From Streptococcus xiaochunlingii (GTDB taxonomy: Bacteria > Bacillota > Bacilli > Lactobacillales > Streptococcaceae): a stretch of DNA of 64,000 nt. The translations under genes and the position numbers were made by a program. Below are positions 1 through 8,576 of the stretch, piece after piece (positions within the stretch are counted from its first letter, which is position 1; each line of letters starts with the position of its first letter). The stretch is from the NCBI RefSeq assembly GCF_006385805.1, contig NZ_VFSG01000001.1, positions 1,054,001-1,118,000 on the forward strand, read 5' to 3'. The notes under the pieces are model-generated. The model was not told the DNA's origin. It was given only the letters and a program-made list of their open reading frames with translations, and made no database searches.

Positions 1-249
1 CTTAAACATGCTATTGTATCGCTTCTGAAATACCTTTTCATTCTCCTGTCTTTTCAACAGAGGAGACAATTGCCAATCTTCCGAAGTTAAAGCCTCTGGC
101 GTTTCAATATGCTGAATGTAGATGATTTCAATCTGCTGTTTTCTAGCCTGATCTTGCAAATAAGCAATCTTCTCTAGGAGCTTTTCTGTCTCAAAACCTG
201 ATTCCACTAAGATATTTTGTACATCAATAATGATAAAAGCTGTCTTCAC
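1..249 (-). CDS. Isochorismatase/cysteine hydrolase family protein, N-terminal part
   Basis: Partial gene that runs off the left edge; 83 codons are present. Reading the minus strand from a GTG at 249-247 gives a start like KTAFIIIDVQNIL, the beta-strand plus catalytic aspartate (about D9) that opens the isochorismatase-like hydrolase fold. The GTG directly follows the yqeK stop (TAA at 252-250), and an AGGAG ribosome site lies inside the last yqeK codons, so the two are translationally coupled. In streptococci a cysteine hydrolase of this family commonly follows yqeK. The catalytic Lys and Cys lie outside the window, so the substrate cannot be guessed. Confidence 0.8.
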   Translation of the reverse strand, partial: MKTAFIIIDVQNILVESGFETEKLLEKIAYLQDQARKQQIEIIYIQHIETPEALTSEDWQLSPLLKRQENEKVFQKRYNSMFK

Positions 250-846
250 TTACTGCTCCTCTTTCAAATACTTCACAAATGCGTTATAGGTTTCAAGGGT
301 TTGGGGATAAATGGGCAATCCTTGGTGGGCCAGGTGTTCGACTGTGCGAGCCGTCTCATAGGCCACGGCACGATCCAAGGAGACTTGGGCGATGTCACGT
401 GCTTGCTCTACCCCCGGAAAGGCCCGGTTGTGTTCAATATAATCTGCCACATAGACAATCTTATCTAAGGTTGACATCTGTCCACTCCCCACGGTGTGAA
501 TCTCAATACTACGAAGAATGGCTGGATCTATCAGTCCGAGATCTTCCTGAATCTTATAAATGCCGACCATTCCATGCCAGACGTTATTGCCCCAGTTTTT
601 TAATTCTGGATCAAGACTATAGCGATCAATCAAGTCTAGAAATTCCTGATCCGATAATTTCTTGGCATAGTCATGCAAGAGACCTGCTAGTCCAGCCTGT
701 TCTTCATCTGCTTCATAGCGTTTGGCCAAGTCACTCGCAGCTTTCTCAACCCCTAAACAGTGGGTTAGGCGTTTTTCTGGCAAGATTTGACCCATTTTTT
801 CAAGCAAGACTTCACGAGAAAAGCCGAGATAGTTTTCATAGGTCAT
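250..846 (-). CDS. yqeK: YqeK, HD-domain symmetrical Ap4A hydrolase
   Basis: 198-residue HD-superfamily phosphohydrolase. Metal ligands are visible: H29 (in RLTHCLGV), the HD pair at 58-59 (LLHDYAK), H91, H117 and D135 (VYVADYIE). YqeK family enzymes cleave diadenosine tetraphosphate into two ADP, limiting alarmone Np4N levels; this is family knowledge. Its start ATG overlaps the nadD stop by four bases (ATGA), so it is coupled to nadD, and it is followed at once by the isochorismatase-like gene. The nadD-yqeK pairing is standard in Firmicutes. Full length, no defects seen. Confidence 0.93.
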   Translation of the reverse strand: MTYENYLGFSREVLLEKMGQILPEKRLTHCLGVEKAASDLAKRYEADEEQAGLAGLLHDYAKKLSDQEFLDLIDRYSLDPELKNWGNNVWHGMVGIYKIQEDLGLIDPAILRSIEIHTVGSGQMSTLDKIVYVADYIEHNRAFPGVEQARDIAQVSLDRAVAYETARTVEHLAHQGLPIYPQTLETYNAFVKYLKEEQ

Positions 847-1475
847 TGATACAAACCTTCTTTCTTGATGTAGTCCAAGACTGGCTTTGGCAACATAAAA
901 TTCGGCGTCCGACCTTGGGCGATAAACTCTCGCACCATGCTAGAAGAGATGTCCATAAGAGGAACATCAACCCAAATCACAGGATAGGAGGTTCCTGCCT
1001 TGTAACGGGGACGTTGAACACCGACAAACTGCACCATCTCCACTAATTCGTCAATCCGATACCATTTTGGCAGGTAGTCTACCATATCCGCTCCAATGAT
1101 GAAGTAATAGTCTGTATCTGGGTCTCGCTCATTGAGCAACTTCATCGTATCGTAGGTATAGGAAATCCCTTTACGCTCTAGCTCAATCGTCTCGATTTCC
1201 AGACCTTCAATGCCCTCAATGGCTAGTTCCAGCATTTTCAAGCGATGGCCTTCATCAATGGTTTCTTTTTTATCCACATGCGGAGGCTCATATTCTGGCA
1301 TGAGAAGGACCTTATCCAAGCCTAGTTGCTGGCGGACTTGATCTGCAACTACAAGATGGGCATTATGGACGGGATTAAAATTCCCTCCGAGGATTCCCAC
1401 TTGTTTGCGTTTCTTATCTTTGATCTCTGGCTCTAACTCCACCTTGGTAAAGGGGGTTAATAGTTCAATGGCCAT
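843..1475 (-). CDS. nadD: Nicotinate-nucleotide adenylyltransferase
   Basis: 210 residues. Joins ATP and nicotinate mononucleotide to make deamido-NAD, the central step of NAD synthesis, in the cytoplasm. The nucleotidyltransferase fold is shown by [10 protein letters not shown] (31-40), holding the nucleotide-binding HxxH-type motif, and by ISSSMVR (176-182), the C-terminal ISSTxIR-type phosphate-binding motif. About 25 residues precede the core; this N-terminal extension ([11 protein letters not shown]) is usual in streptococcal NadD, which supports the chosen start. It lies between yhbY and yqeK, overlapping the latter by four bases. Confidence 0.96.
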   Translation of the reverse strand: MAIELLTPFTKVELEPEIKDKKRKQVGILGGNFNPVHNAHLVVADQVRQQLGLDKVLLMPEYEPPHVDKKETIDEGHRLKMLELAIEGIEGLEIETIELERKGISYTYDTMKLLNERDPDTDYYFIIGADMVDYLPKWYRIDELVEMVQFVGVQRPRYKAGTSYPVIWVDVPLMDISSSMVREFIAQGRTPNFMLPKPVLDYIKKEGLYQ

Positions 1476-1496
1476 ATACCTGCTCTCCTGTGTCTC

Positions 1497-1808
1497 TTAG
1501 ATTTCTTTTACTTTGACTGAAATCTTCCGGTTTTCTTTTTTGCTTGATTGTTTGTATAAGATGAGGATGCGTCCAATTTTTTGAACTGTATCCACACCGA
1601 TTTCTTCTTCTAAGATTTCCGCTACTTCATGGATATTCTCATCCGTATTTTGAAGAAGGGTCACCTTGATCAGTTCGCGTGCATCTAGCGCTTGGCGCAC
1701 ACTGGTTTTGATTTGGTCATTGAGCCCGTTTTTCCCGATTTGGATAATGGGTTTGAGGCTGTGGGCTTGGCTGTTGAGGAAAGCCCGTTGTTTAGATGTT
1801 AATGTCAT
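1497..1808 (-). CDS. yhbY: YhbY, CRM-domain RNA-binding protein
   Basis: 103 residues forming a single CRM domain. LTSKQRAFLNSQAHSLKP at the start and the later IGKNGLNDQ (the GxxG-like RNA-binding loop) are characteristic. YhbY proteins associate with pre-50S particles and are thought to help ribosome assembly. The C-terminal tail is lysine-rich (KQSSKKENRKISVKVKE). A GGAAG ribosome site lies just upstream. Its upstream neighbour yqeH is separated by 224 bases instead of the tight spacing seen elsewhere in the cluster, because of the structured element at 1829-1981. Confidence 0.94.
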   Translation of the reverse strand: MTLTSKQRAFLNSQAHSLKPIIQIGKNGLNDQIKTSVRQALDARELIKVTLLQNTDENIHEVAEILEEEIGVDTVQKIGRILILYKQSSKKENRKISVKVKEI

Positions 1809-1828
1809 ATTTTTACTTCCTTTTTTTT

Positions 1829-1981
1829 GATCGTTATTTTAAGTGGTGGGGACGGCCGGAACTAATTTTTCAAAGATCTCATCTTTGAAAAATGGATTTC
1901 CTCACCTCAAAATGGAGCCTTGGTCTCCATTTTGCCCTTGCCAATCTCACGATTGGCAACTACACCACGGCAATAACGATC
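1829..1981. repeat. 153-base multi-hairpin element between yqeH and yhbY
   Basis: Seen directly: perfect 10-base inverted ends, GATCGTTATT (1829-1838) and AATAACGATC (1972-1981). Inside them is a second closing stem, GTGGTG (1843-1848) with CACCAC (1963-1968). Inside that are three hairpins: a 13-base perfect stem ATTTTTCAAAGAT with a 3-base loop (1865-1893); a 10-base perfect stem CAAAATGGAG with a 7-base loop (1908-1934); and a 9-base perfect stem TTGCCAATC with a 4-base loop (1938-1959). The plan is a three-armed junction on either strand. It does not match my memory of BOX or RUP. It may be a non-autonomous mobile repeat or a structured part of the operon mRNA; no long T run makes it a classical terminator on the gene strand. 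Confidence 0.75.
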
Positions 1982-2032
1982 TCTTTATGAGCTCACTTTG
2001 TTCGCTCTTTAGATATATTTTTTCCTGTTTTT

Positions 2033-3139
2033 TTAAATAATAGCTTTGCGGGTGACGACGGCAACGCCTTCTGGTGCCCAGACGGCTACTTTGGCTTCCC
2101 CATTGACGCGGATCCAGCCGAGTCCAGAGATGACGAGGTCTGTCTTGTCCTTGATGGTAAACTCATGAGAAACCAAGGGTGGGAACTCTTCTTTTTCTTT
2201 GCTATTAGGTGGAGTTAGCAAGCCACCAACATGCTTGTCATAAAAAGCGGTCGCTCCTTCTAGCTTGGTTCGATGAAGCTTGAGTTCGTTATCAAAGAAG
2301 GCAGTAAAACCTTGCTTTTCCCCCTTGATAAAGTCAAAGCGTCCCAAGCCACCCAAGAAGAGAGTCTGCTCTGGATTGAGCTGATAAGTCTTGGGTTTGA
2401 TTTCCTTTTTAGGGCTGACATACTTGAGGTTTTTCGCAGTCAAGTAGTGAGCCATCTGGTGGCGATGAATAATCCCCGGTGTATCGTAGATGTAGGATCC
2501 ATCGTCCAATGGGATTTCAATCTTGTCCAGTGTCGTTCCTGGGAAGCGAGAGGTCGTGATGATATCCTTGTCACCAGTGATTTCCTGGATAATCGCATTG
2601 ATGAGGGTCGATTTCCCTACATTGGTTACCCCCACCACATAGACATCACGACCCTTACGGTACTGTTCAATCTTTTCCATCAAATCCTTGATGGCACTCT
2701 TGTTTTGGGCAGAGGTGAGGACCACATCGACAGGACGCATGCCTTCTTCGTGGGCCCGCTCCATCAACCAATGCGTCACTTTGCTATCCTTGACAGACTT
2801 GGGCAAGATGTCTTTTTTATTTCCGACCAAGAGGACATCATTACCTGCTACAAAGCGCGGTAAGCCAGGAATGACAGAGCCATTAAAGTCAAAAATATCG
2901 ACTACATTGACCACGAGAGCATCACTATCTCCTACTTCGTGAAGGAGTTTTAGGAAATCATCATCTGTCAGATGCACATCTGTGATTTCATTGTAGTGAC
3001 GTAGACGGAAACAGCGTTGGCAATAGACTTCGCCTATTTCCAAGCCCTTTTCAAGAGCTGATTGGGGAGTATAGCCTATCCCCTCTTTGGTTTCTGTCTG
3101 AATGGGCGCTCCACAGCCAATACAGAATAATTCTTCCAT
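2033..3139 (-). CDS. yqeH: YqeH, circularly permuted ribosome-assembly GTPase
   Basis: 368 residues. N-terminal zinc finger with C6, C9, C40 and C43. The GTPase motifs occur in permuted order: G4 NKKD (107-110), G5-like TSAQ (142-145), G1 GVTNVGKST (170-178), G2 region PGTT (200-203), G3 DTPG (219-222). This G4-G5-G1-G2-G3 order defines the YqeH/RsgA class. YqeH is needed for 30S subunit maturation in Bacillus. The C-terminal third is the usual YqeH substrate-binding region. The ATG is preceded by a GGAATTTAAGA-type weak site and lies only 2 bases after the yqeG stop. Confidence 0.95.
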   Translation of the reverse strand: MEELFCIGCGAPIQTETKEGIGYTPQSALEKGLEIGEVYCQRCFRLRHYNEITDVHLTDDDFLKLLHEVGDSDALVVNVVDIFDFNGSVIPGLPRFVAGNDVLLVGNKKDILPKSVKDSKVTHWLMERAHEEGMRPVDVVLTSAQNKSAIKDLMEKIEQYRKGRDVYVVGVTNVGKSTLINAIIQEITGDKDIITTSRFPGTTLDKIEIPLDDGSYIYDTPGIIHRHQMAHYLTAKNLKYVSPKKEIKPKTYQLNPEQTLFLGGLGRFDFIKGEKQGFTAFFDNELKLHRTKLEGATAFYDKHVGGLLTPPNSKEKEEFPPLVSHEFTIKDKTDLVISGLGWIRVNGEAKVAVWAPEGVAVVTRKAII

Positions 3140-3141
3140 TC

Positions 3142-3681
3142 TTAAATTCCTTTTTTGTATACAATCGGACCATATTTTTCGGCCATTTGCTTCATGACAC
3201 GGCGTTCACGCGCCCGGTTGATCTTGGTCTTGATGGAGTCATGCTCAACCAAAGGCTTGACCAAAATCGAGCGAATGCCTGCACGATGGGCAGCCCGGAT
3301 ATCCGTCATCAGTTGATCCCCGACCATGACCACTTCATTTTTCTCATAGTGGAAACGTTTAAGGGCCCGATCAATCCCAAAAGTAAAGGGCTTGAGCGAC
3401 CAAGCTTCATAGTCAATATCAAATTTCTCAACAGCGCGCTTGACCCGTTTGGGGCTATTATTGGACACCACGATAACCCGAATTCCGCCATCACGAAGGT
3501 CGTGCAACCACTGGCGCATCTCAGGAGTACCATCCGGATTATTCCAAGCAATCAAGGTGTTATCCAAATCCACAAGGACCGCCTTAATGCCTTGTTTTTT
3601 CAAGTCTGCAACGGTGAGATCATAGGCTGCTTCCACCGCAAAATCTGGTTTGTAATTTTCGATTGACACGTTTTTCTCCAT
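3142..3681 (-). CDS. yqeG: YqeG family HAD phosphatase
   Basis: 179 residues, HAD subfamily IIIA. Motif I DLDNTL (38-43), motif II SNNS (73-76), a lysine at K97 (LKPF) and motif IV GDQLMTD (121-127) are all present, so the phosphatase core looks intact. The physiological substrate of bacterial YqeG is not settled; relatives in mitochondria act on phosphatidylglycerophosphate. It is the first gene of the yqeG-yqeH cluster and abuts yqeH by 2 bases. Promoter not pinned down in the short AT-rich gap before the divergent gene at 3853. Confidence 0.92.
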   Translation of the reverse strand: MEKNVSIENYKPDFAVEAAYDLTVADLKKQGIKAVLVDLDNTLIAWNNPDGTPEMRQWLHDLRDGGIRVIVVSNNSPKRVKRAVEKFDIDYEAWSLKPFTFGIDRALKRFHYEKNEVVMVGDQLMTDIRAAHRAGIRSILVKPLVEHDSIKTKINRARERRVMKQMAEKYGPIVYKKGI

Positions 3682-3798
3682 TTTTTATATTCTCTTCATT
3701 GTAGCATAAATAGACGCATTTTGCACTTGCTTCGTTGTCTCCCCTTTGTAAGAGGATCCATTCTATCTCTTTGATATTCCCTAAAATAGACAAAAACG

Positions 3799-3826
3799 TT
3801 ACAAAGTTCCAAAAACGTGGTATAGT
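3799..3826 (+). promoter_or_regulatory. Predicted sigma-A promoter for the VTT-domain gene
   Basis: TTACAA (3799-3804), 16-base spacer with TGG just before the -10, TATAGT (3821-3826). The start codon follows at 3853 with a GGAAGAG ribosome site at about 3843. Confidence 0.55.
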
Positions 3827-3852
3827 AGAAGAAAAAAATACGCGGAAGAGTT

Positions 3853-4473
3853 ATGATAACAAAAGAAAAAAAATTGAGGGAGGTCTCCCCTCTCCTCCAA
3901 AAAATCATTAATTGGTCCTCCATCATTGGGGCCCTGGCAACCCTTGCTTTCTGTATCTGGGCCTACTTTGCTGGCATCCTCCAATCCAAGGAAACCTTGT
4001 CGGCTTTTATTCTCCAAGCAGGTATCTTCGGTCCACCTCTCTTTATCTTTCTTCAGATCCTTCAAACAGTGGTGCCTATTATTCCTGGCGCTCTTACGTC
4101 TGTCGCTGGTGTCTTTATCTATGGCCACATCATTGGGACCATCTACAACTACATCGGCATCGTCATTGGCTGTGCCATCATCTTCCACCTCGCAAGAATG
4201 TACGGGCCTAAATTTGTCCAGTCTATGGTTAGCCAGAAGACTTACGACAAGTATATTAACTGGCTCAACGAAGGTAAGCGGTTTGATCGTTTCTTTATCT
4301 TCATGATGATCTGGCCCATCAGTCCAGCGGACTTTCTCTGCATGCTAGCTGGATTAACCAATATGACCTTTAAGCGCTATATGACCATTATTATTCTCTG
4401 TAAACCGATTACTCTGGTCATCTACACTTATGGTCTCACCTATATCATCGACTATTTCTGGCAAATGATGTAA
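3853..4473 (+). CDS. TVP38/TMEM64 (VTT domain) family membrane protein
   Basis: 206 residues, mostly hydrophobic, with about five membrane segments (roughly 22-45, 62-82, 88-118, 150-172, 180-200). The stretch PIIPGALTSVAGVFIYG followed by an amphipathic region and WPISPADFLCMLAGL is typical of the VTT (SNARE-associated Golgi protein) domain shared with DedA. Related eukaryotic proteins scramble lipids; the bacterial role is uncertain. Single-gene unit with its own promoter and a terminator directly after the stop, divergent from yqeG and convergent with the EamA gene. Confidence 0.85.
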   Translation: MITKEKKLREVSPLLQKIINWSSIIGALATLAFCIWAYFAGILQSKETLSAFILQAGIFGPPLFIFLQILQTVVPIIPGALTSVAGVFIYGHIIGTIYNYIGIVIGCAIIFHLARMYGPKFVQSMVSQKTYDKYINWLNEGKRFDRFFIFMMIWPISPADFLCMLAGLTNMTFKRYMTIIILCKPITLVIYTYGLTYIIDYFWQMM

Positions 4474-4507
4474 AAAAGATGTTGGGAAAACACCCAGCAT
4501 CTTTTTT
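4472..4507. terminator. Bidirectional terminator between convergent genes
   Basis: AAAAAAGATGTTGGG, loop aaaaca, CCCAGCATCTTTTTT. A-run and T-run on both sides let it serve both the VTT gene and the EamA gene, whose stop codon lies inside the T-run. Confidence 0.9.
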
Positions 4508-5417
4508 ATAGAATTCCTTTTTCTTTTTGAATAATGAAGTCCTTTAGAGTGATCAGGAGGACCGCTAACAGAATCATGCCCATACCCAAGAAGTCAATCA
4601 TAAAGAAATGCTCCTTCATAATGATAAAGGCAAAGAAAACTGCCGAAATTGGCTCAATAGAGGCTAATAAGCTTCCCTTTACAGCTCCGACCAAAGAGGT
4701 CCCTTTAAGAAAGGCTGTGTAGGCAAAAATCGTTCCAATAACAACCAAACCAAAAAAAGCCATCAAGGTATCCAGTCTGTAGTTTCCAGAAAAAGAAAGA
4801 AGACCACTAAAAGGAATCATCAGAATTCCTGGAATGACCATCCCAACTCCAATCACCAGCATACTTCCCCATTTTTTAATTAAATTAAGAGGAAGGACAA
4901 TATACAGAGCATAAGCAAAGGCTGAAACCACTCCCCAAGCCAGACCTTTTGGATTAATGGCCAGTTGGTTGACTTGACCGTGTGTTGCAATTAAGAATGT
5001 GCCACCAATCGCTAACAGCATGGAAGCTACTTCCGCAAGAGTAGGAGCTACTCTATCCTTGATACAGGTATAGGATAAAATCCCCACTGGACAGAGATAC
5101 TGCAAAACGGTGGCAGTCCCAGCATTGGTTTCTGCAATCGCCTCTAAATAGGTCAATTGAGTTAGTAACAATCCTAAAAATGAAAAAACGAGAAGGGGAA
5201 GGTAGGAAGATTTATCTTTAGCAAAGGCTAATACCTTCTCTTTATCCGCTACGTAAGATAATATAATAAGGACAATGCCTGAAAAAAGTAGACGAAAATT
5301 AGTTAACCCTATAGCTGAAAAACCATGTGCCATCAAATATTGCCCGCTAACACCAGAAAGCCCCCAAGCAATTCCAGCAATCACAGTCATCAAGGTTCCT
5401 TTGAAAGATGTAGACAT
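4506..5417 (-). CDS. EamA/DMT family transporter (RhaT-like exporter)
   Basis: 303 residues with ten predicted membrane segments in two five-helix repeats, the EamA duplication. GIAWGLSGVSGQYLM near the start and the second-repeat SAFAYALYIVLP plus the late SIEPISAVFFAFIIMKE (the E-P motif of helix 9-10) are classic. Family members export amino acids or other small metabolites; the substrate cannot be told from sequence. Ends in a short cytoplasmic tail rich in lysine. Single gene with upstream AT-rich promoter region. Confidence 0.88.
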   Translation of the reverse strand: MSTSFKGTLMTVIAGIAWGLSGVSGQYLMAHGFSAIGLTNFRLLFSGIVLIILSYVADKEKVLAFAKDKSSYLPLLVFSFLGLLLTQLTYLEAIAETNAGTATVLQYLCPVGILSYTCIKDRVAPTLAEVASMLLAIGGTFLIATHGQVNQLAINPKGLAWGVVSAFAYALYIVLPLNLIKKWGSMLVIGVGMVIPGILMIPFSGLLSFSGNYRLDTLMAFFGLVVIGTIFAYTAFLKGTSLVGAVKGSLLASIEPISAVFFAFIIMKEHFFMIDFLGMGMILLAVLLITLKDFIIQKEKGIL

Positions 5418-5458
5418 GTTGCCTCCACAAATATTATTTACATCCTAATTGTAACATA

Positions 5459-5484
5459 AAAACCAGTCCAAATGGACTGGTTTT
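5459..5484 (-). terminator. Terminator after bdhA
   Basis: AAAACCAGTCCA, loop aa, TGGACTGGTTTT: a nearly perfect palindrome 20 bases beyond the bdhA stop. The T-run is short, so efficiency is uncertain. Confidence 0.7.
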
Positions 5485-5503
5485 ATTCATAAAATATACT
5501 AAT

Positions 5504-6544
5504 TTACGGCTCAACCAAAATCTTGATTTGAGATTTATCTTGCGTTAATTCGATAAAGCCATCTTGAACAATGTTTTCCAATTTGATTTTCTTGGTAACC
5601 AATTTTTCAGCAGAGAAGTAGCCTTGTTCCATCAATTCCAATACTTTAGGGAAGATGTGGCGATAAGCGATAATCCCTTTAAGGGTCTTTTCTTGAATGG
5701 CGAATTCATTTGGATTGATGCTCGCTTCGCGTTCCCAAATAGAAACAACCATACATTCACCAGCCTTATGGACAGCTGCCAAAGCTTGTCCAAGAACAAC
5801 AGGAACCCCTGTTACTTCATAAGACACATCCGCTCCACCATCCGTCAAACGATGAATGGCTTCAACGATTGATTCACCTTCTTCTGGACGAACAACAATG
5901 GCACCCAACTCTTCTGCTTTGGCTTGACGTTCTGCAGACAATTCAACCGCATAGATTTTTGAAGCACCAGCCGCACGAAGGGCTTCCACGATCAAGAGAC
6001 CAATAGGCCCCAAACCAAAGATAACAGCTGTATCTCCTGCCTTAATAGCAGATTGACGAACTGCATAAACGGCTACAGCAGCAGGTTCTGTAAGCGCTGC
6101 TTGCTCATAGCTCAAGCTATCTGGAATCACATGGACTAAATCTCCATCTAGGACACAGTATTTAGCAAACCCACCATCTGCCGCAAGGCCGACGAAGTTC
6201 AAGTTTGGATCAAGGTTATAGTCACCAATTAAGTTGTGTTTTGCCAAAATTGGCTCAATTGTCACACGATCACCGACTTTGACCCGAGTCACATCGCTTC
6301 CAACCTCAACAATTTCTCCAGCAAACTCGTGACCGAGGGTAACGGGTGCTTTTTGACCAGAATAAACATGCTCTTCTGTTGGAATGAAAATTGGTCCATC
6401 CAAGTATTCATGCAAGTCTGTCCCACAGATTCCTGTGAATTTGACCGCAACCTTTACTTGATGAGGTTGTACTTTAGGGACTTCTACTTCTTCGATACGA
6501 ACGTCCTTCTTACCATGCCAGCGGGCAGCTTTCATTGTTTCCAT
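5504..6544 (-). CDS. bdhA: (R,R)-butanediol dehydrogenase, zinc-dependent
   Basis: 346-residue medium-chain dehydrogenase. Catalytic zinc ligands C40 (GICGTD) and the GHE motif at 71-73 are present; the Rossmann motif GLGPIG lies near 178. The structural-zinc lobe has no cysteines: after IEPI the sequence reads AKHNLIGDYNLDPNLN, the pattern I recall for Bacillus BdhA, which supports acetoin/2,3-butanediol over generic alcohol dehydrogenase or threonine dehydrogenase. It would interconvert acetoin and butanediol, an NADH sink at low pH. Single gene with a terminator behind it. Substrate stereospecificity is inferred, not visible. Confidence 0.82.
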   Translation of the reverse strand: METMKAARWHGKKDVRIEEVEVPKVQPHQVKVAVKFTGICGTDLHEYLDGPIFIPTEEHVYSGQKAPVTLGHEFAGEIVEVGSDVTRVKVGDRVTIEPILAKHNLIGDYNLDPNLNFVGLAADGGFAKYCVLDGDLVHVIPDSLSYEQAALTEPAAVAVYAVRQSAIKAGDTAVIFGLGPIGLLIVEALRAAGASKIYAVELSAERQAKAEELGAIVVRPEEGESIVEAIHRLTDGGADVSYEVTGVPVVLGQALAAVHKAGECMVVSIWEREASINPNEFAIQEKTLKGIIAYRHIFPKVLELMEQGYFSAEKLVTKKIKLENIVQDGFIELTQDKSQIKILVEP

Positions 6545-6652
6545 ATGATTCTCCTATTTTTCCATGAATTGCAATTCCCTTTCAGGAAACCCGATAACCA
6601 TATTGTAAACCCTTTCACAAACTTTGTCAAGAAGAAACAGACGGTTAATATC

Positions 6653-7033
6653 TTAATCATCGGCCCGAGATGACTCTAGTTTCCAACCGACAATCCAGCC
6701 CAGAACAAGAAGATAATTTTCAAAAGCTCCAATAGCATTTACTGGCAAATGATAGTTGAGATAAGCAAATAAATGATTAGTCCCAATTCCGATGCCACCA
6801 ACAATCAAGGCCAATAAAACCGTACGAAGATAAAACCAATCATATTTGAAATTAACAGCAATGAGAATCACAAGAACTGCCACATTCCAAATCCCAATTT
6901 CCCGTTGCCAACCGATAGAAATACCATATCTCGAATGACTTCCCATATAAGATGGAAAGAACAGCTGGAAGACAATCGCTCCAGACATGGCGATGATAAC
7001 CAGGATAAATAAGACTCTTAAAAATTTGTTCAT
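6653..7033 (-). CDS. Small four-helix membrane protein, unknown function
   Basis: 126 residues with four predicted membrane helices (about 5-27, 48-63, 69-87, 102-119). The loop after helix 1 (FPSYMGSHSRYGISIGWQREIG) and an acidic tail (ESSRADD) are the only distinctive parts. I do not recognise a named family with confidence. A GGAGG-type ribosome site precedes the ATG. It is a lone gene between bdhA and gatB on the same strand, without overlap with either, so co-transcription is not implied. Confidence 0.7.
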   Translation of the reverse strand: MNKFLRVLFILVIIAMSGAIVFQLFFPSYMGSHSRYGISIGWQREIGIWNVAVLVILIAVNFKYDWFYLRTVLLALIVGGIGIGTNHLFAYLNYHLPVNAIGAFENYLLVLGWIVGWKLESSRADD

Positions 7034-7100
7034 GTAACTCCTCCTAATGCCAGTTGATATGTAATGATCTTTCCTATTCTAACACAATTTTATGGATAGT

Positions 7101-7128
7101 AAAAACCAACCTCTCGGCTGGTTTTTTT
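7101..7128 (-). terminator. Terminator of the gatCAB operon
   Basis: AAAAACCA-a-CC, loop tctc, GG-c-TGGTTTTT(TT): one mismatch in the stem. It lies 6 bases downstream of the gatB stop. Confidence 0.8.
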
Positions 7129-7133
7129 CTCTA

Positions 7134-8576
7134 TTACTCTTCTTTCAACTTCGCCAATTCTTGGGCAAGTAACTTGAGGGCTACTTGTGGGTTGGCTTGG
7201 CCTTTAGTTGCTTTCATGAGGAAGCCAGTGAAGGCCTTGTCCGCATTCCGCTTCCCTGACTTGAAGTCGGCTACTGCTGCTTCGTTGTCTGCAAAGACTT
7301 GGTGGATGATAGGGATTAAGACTTCAGGATCTGAAATCTGTACCAATCCAGCTTTTTCGACGTATTCACGCGCGCCGCCACCGTTTTTCGCCAAGTGAAC
7401 GAAGACTTTCTTGGCAATCTTAGATGAAATCGTTCCATCTTCGATGATGGCAATCATTTCCACCAAGTTTTCTGGTGTCAATTGGATTTCTTCCAGCGTC
7501 TTACCTTCTGCATTCAAGAATTGTGCGACTTCTCCTTGGAGCCAGTTAGAGACTTGTTTGGCATCACCACCAAGGGCCACAGCTGCTTCAAAGAAGTCAG
7601 AAGTGACTTTCGTCGCTGTCAATTGGTTGGCATCATAGTCAGACAAGCCAAGCTCTGCCACGTAGCGAGCACGACGGACTTTTGGAAACTCTGGCAACTC
7701 TGTGCGCATTTCCTCGATCCACTCATCTGAGATTTCAAACAAGGGAAGGTCTGGTTCTGGGAAGTAACGGTAATCCGCTGCTCCTTCTTTGACACGCATA
7801 AGAATGGTGCTCTTATTCGCTTCATCATAACGGCGTGTTTCTTGACGAATGACCCCACCTGATCGCAAGATTTTCGCTTGGCGCTGTACTTCGTATTCAA
7901 GACCTTTACGGACGTTTGAGAAGGAGTTCAAGTTTTTCAACTCCGTCTTGGTACCGAATTCCTCTTGGCCGTATGGGCGAAGGGAAATGTTGGCATCCAC
8001 CCGCATCGATCCTTCTTCCATCTTGACGTCTGAAATACCAGTGTACTGGATGACTTCTTTCAAAGCTGTCAAATAAGCGTAGGCTTCTTCTGGAGAACGC
8101 ATATCTGCTTCAGATACGATTTCGATCAATGGGACCCCTTGACGGTTGAGGTCTACATAAGAGAAACCGTCTGTTCCGTGGGTGTTCTTACCGGCATCTT
8201 CTTCCAAGTGAGCCCGTTCAATCCCGATTTTCTTAGTTGAGCCGTCTTCCAATTGCACTTCAATCCAACCGTTATATCCGATTGGCTCGTCAAATTGCGA
8301 AATTTGATAGGCCTTTGGATTATCAGGGTAAAAATAGTTCTTACGGTCAAAGTGCATGTGCTGATGGATATCCATATTCAGCGCCAAAGCAGCCTTGATG
8401 CCAGCATCCACAACACCCTTGTTCAAGACAGGAAGCACCCCTGGGAAAGACCAGTCGATCACATTGGTATTGGCATTTTGCTCGTTCCCAAAGTGAGCAG
8501 AGGTTGGTGAGAAAATTTTTGAGTTTGTATTCAATTCAACGTGGACTTCAAGTCCGATGACTGTTTCAAAGTTCAT
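7134..8576 (-). CDS. gatB: Aspartyl/glutamyl-tRNA amidotransferase subunit B
   Basis: 480 residues, full length. GatB is the tRNA-binding and kinase subunit of GatCAB, which activates Glu-tRNAGln (and Asp-tRNAAsn) and converts it to the amide. The start [22 protein letters not shown], the [20 protein letters not shown] segment and the [16 protein letters not shown] segment are diagnostic; the C-terminal about 150 residues form the YqeY-like helical tail. Its ATG shares one base with the gatA stop (TAATG), so it is translationally coupled. Essential in organisms lacking GlnRS. Confidence 0.98.
   Translation of the reverse strand: MNFETVIGLEVHVELNTNSKIFSPTSAHFGNEQNANTNVIDWSFPGVLPVLNKGVVDAGIKAALALNMDIHQHMHFDRKNYFYPDNPKAYQISQFDEPIGYNGWIEVQLEDGSTKKIGIERAHLEEDAGKNTHGTDGFSYVDLNRQGVPLIEIVSEADMRSPEEAYAYLTALKEVIQYTGISDVKMEEGSMRVDANISLRPYGQEEFGTKTELKNLNSFSNVRKGLEYEVQRQAKILRSGGVIRQETRRYDEANKSTILMRVKEGAADYRYFPEPDLPLFEISDEWIEEMRTELPEFPKVRRARYVAELGLSDYDANQLTATKVTSDFFEAAVALGGDAKQVSNWLQGEVAQFLNAEGKTLEEIQLTPENLVEMIAIIEDGTISSKIAKKVFVHLAKNGGGAREYVEKAGLVQISDPEVLIPIIHQVFADNEAAVADFKSGKRNADKAFTGFLMKATKGQANPQVALKLLAQELAKLKEE

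Noticed and set aside
2273..2863. Long + strand open frame opposite yqeH
   Set aside because: Antisense to a conserved GTPase; no ribosome site and protein-like features only from the shadow of yqeH.
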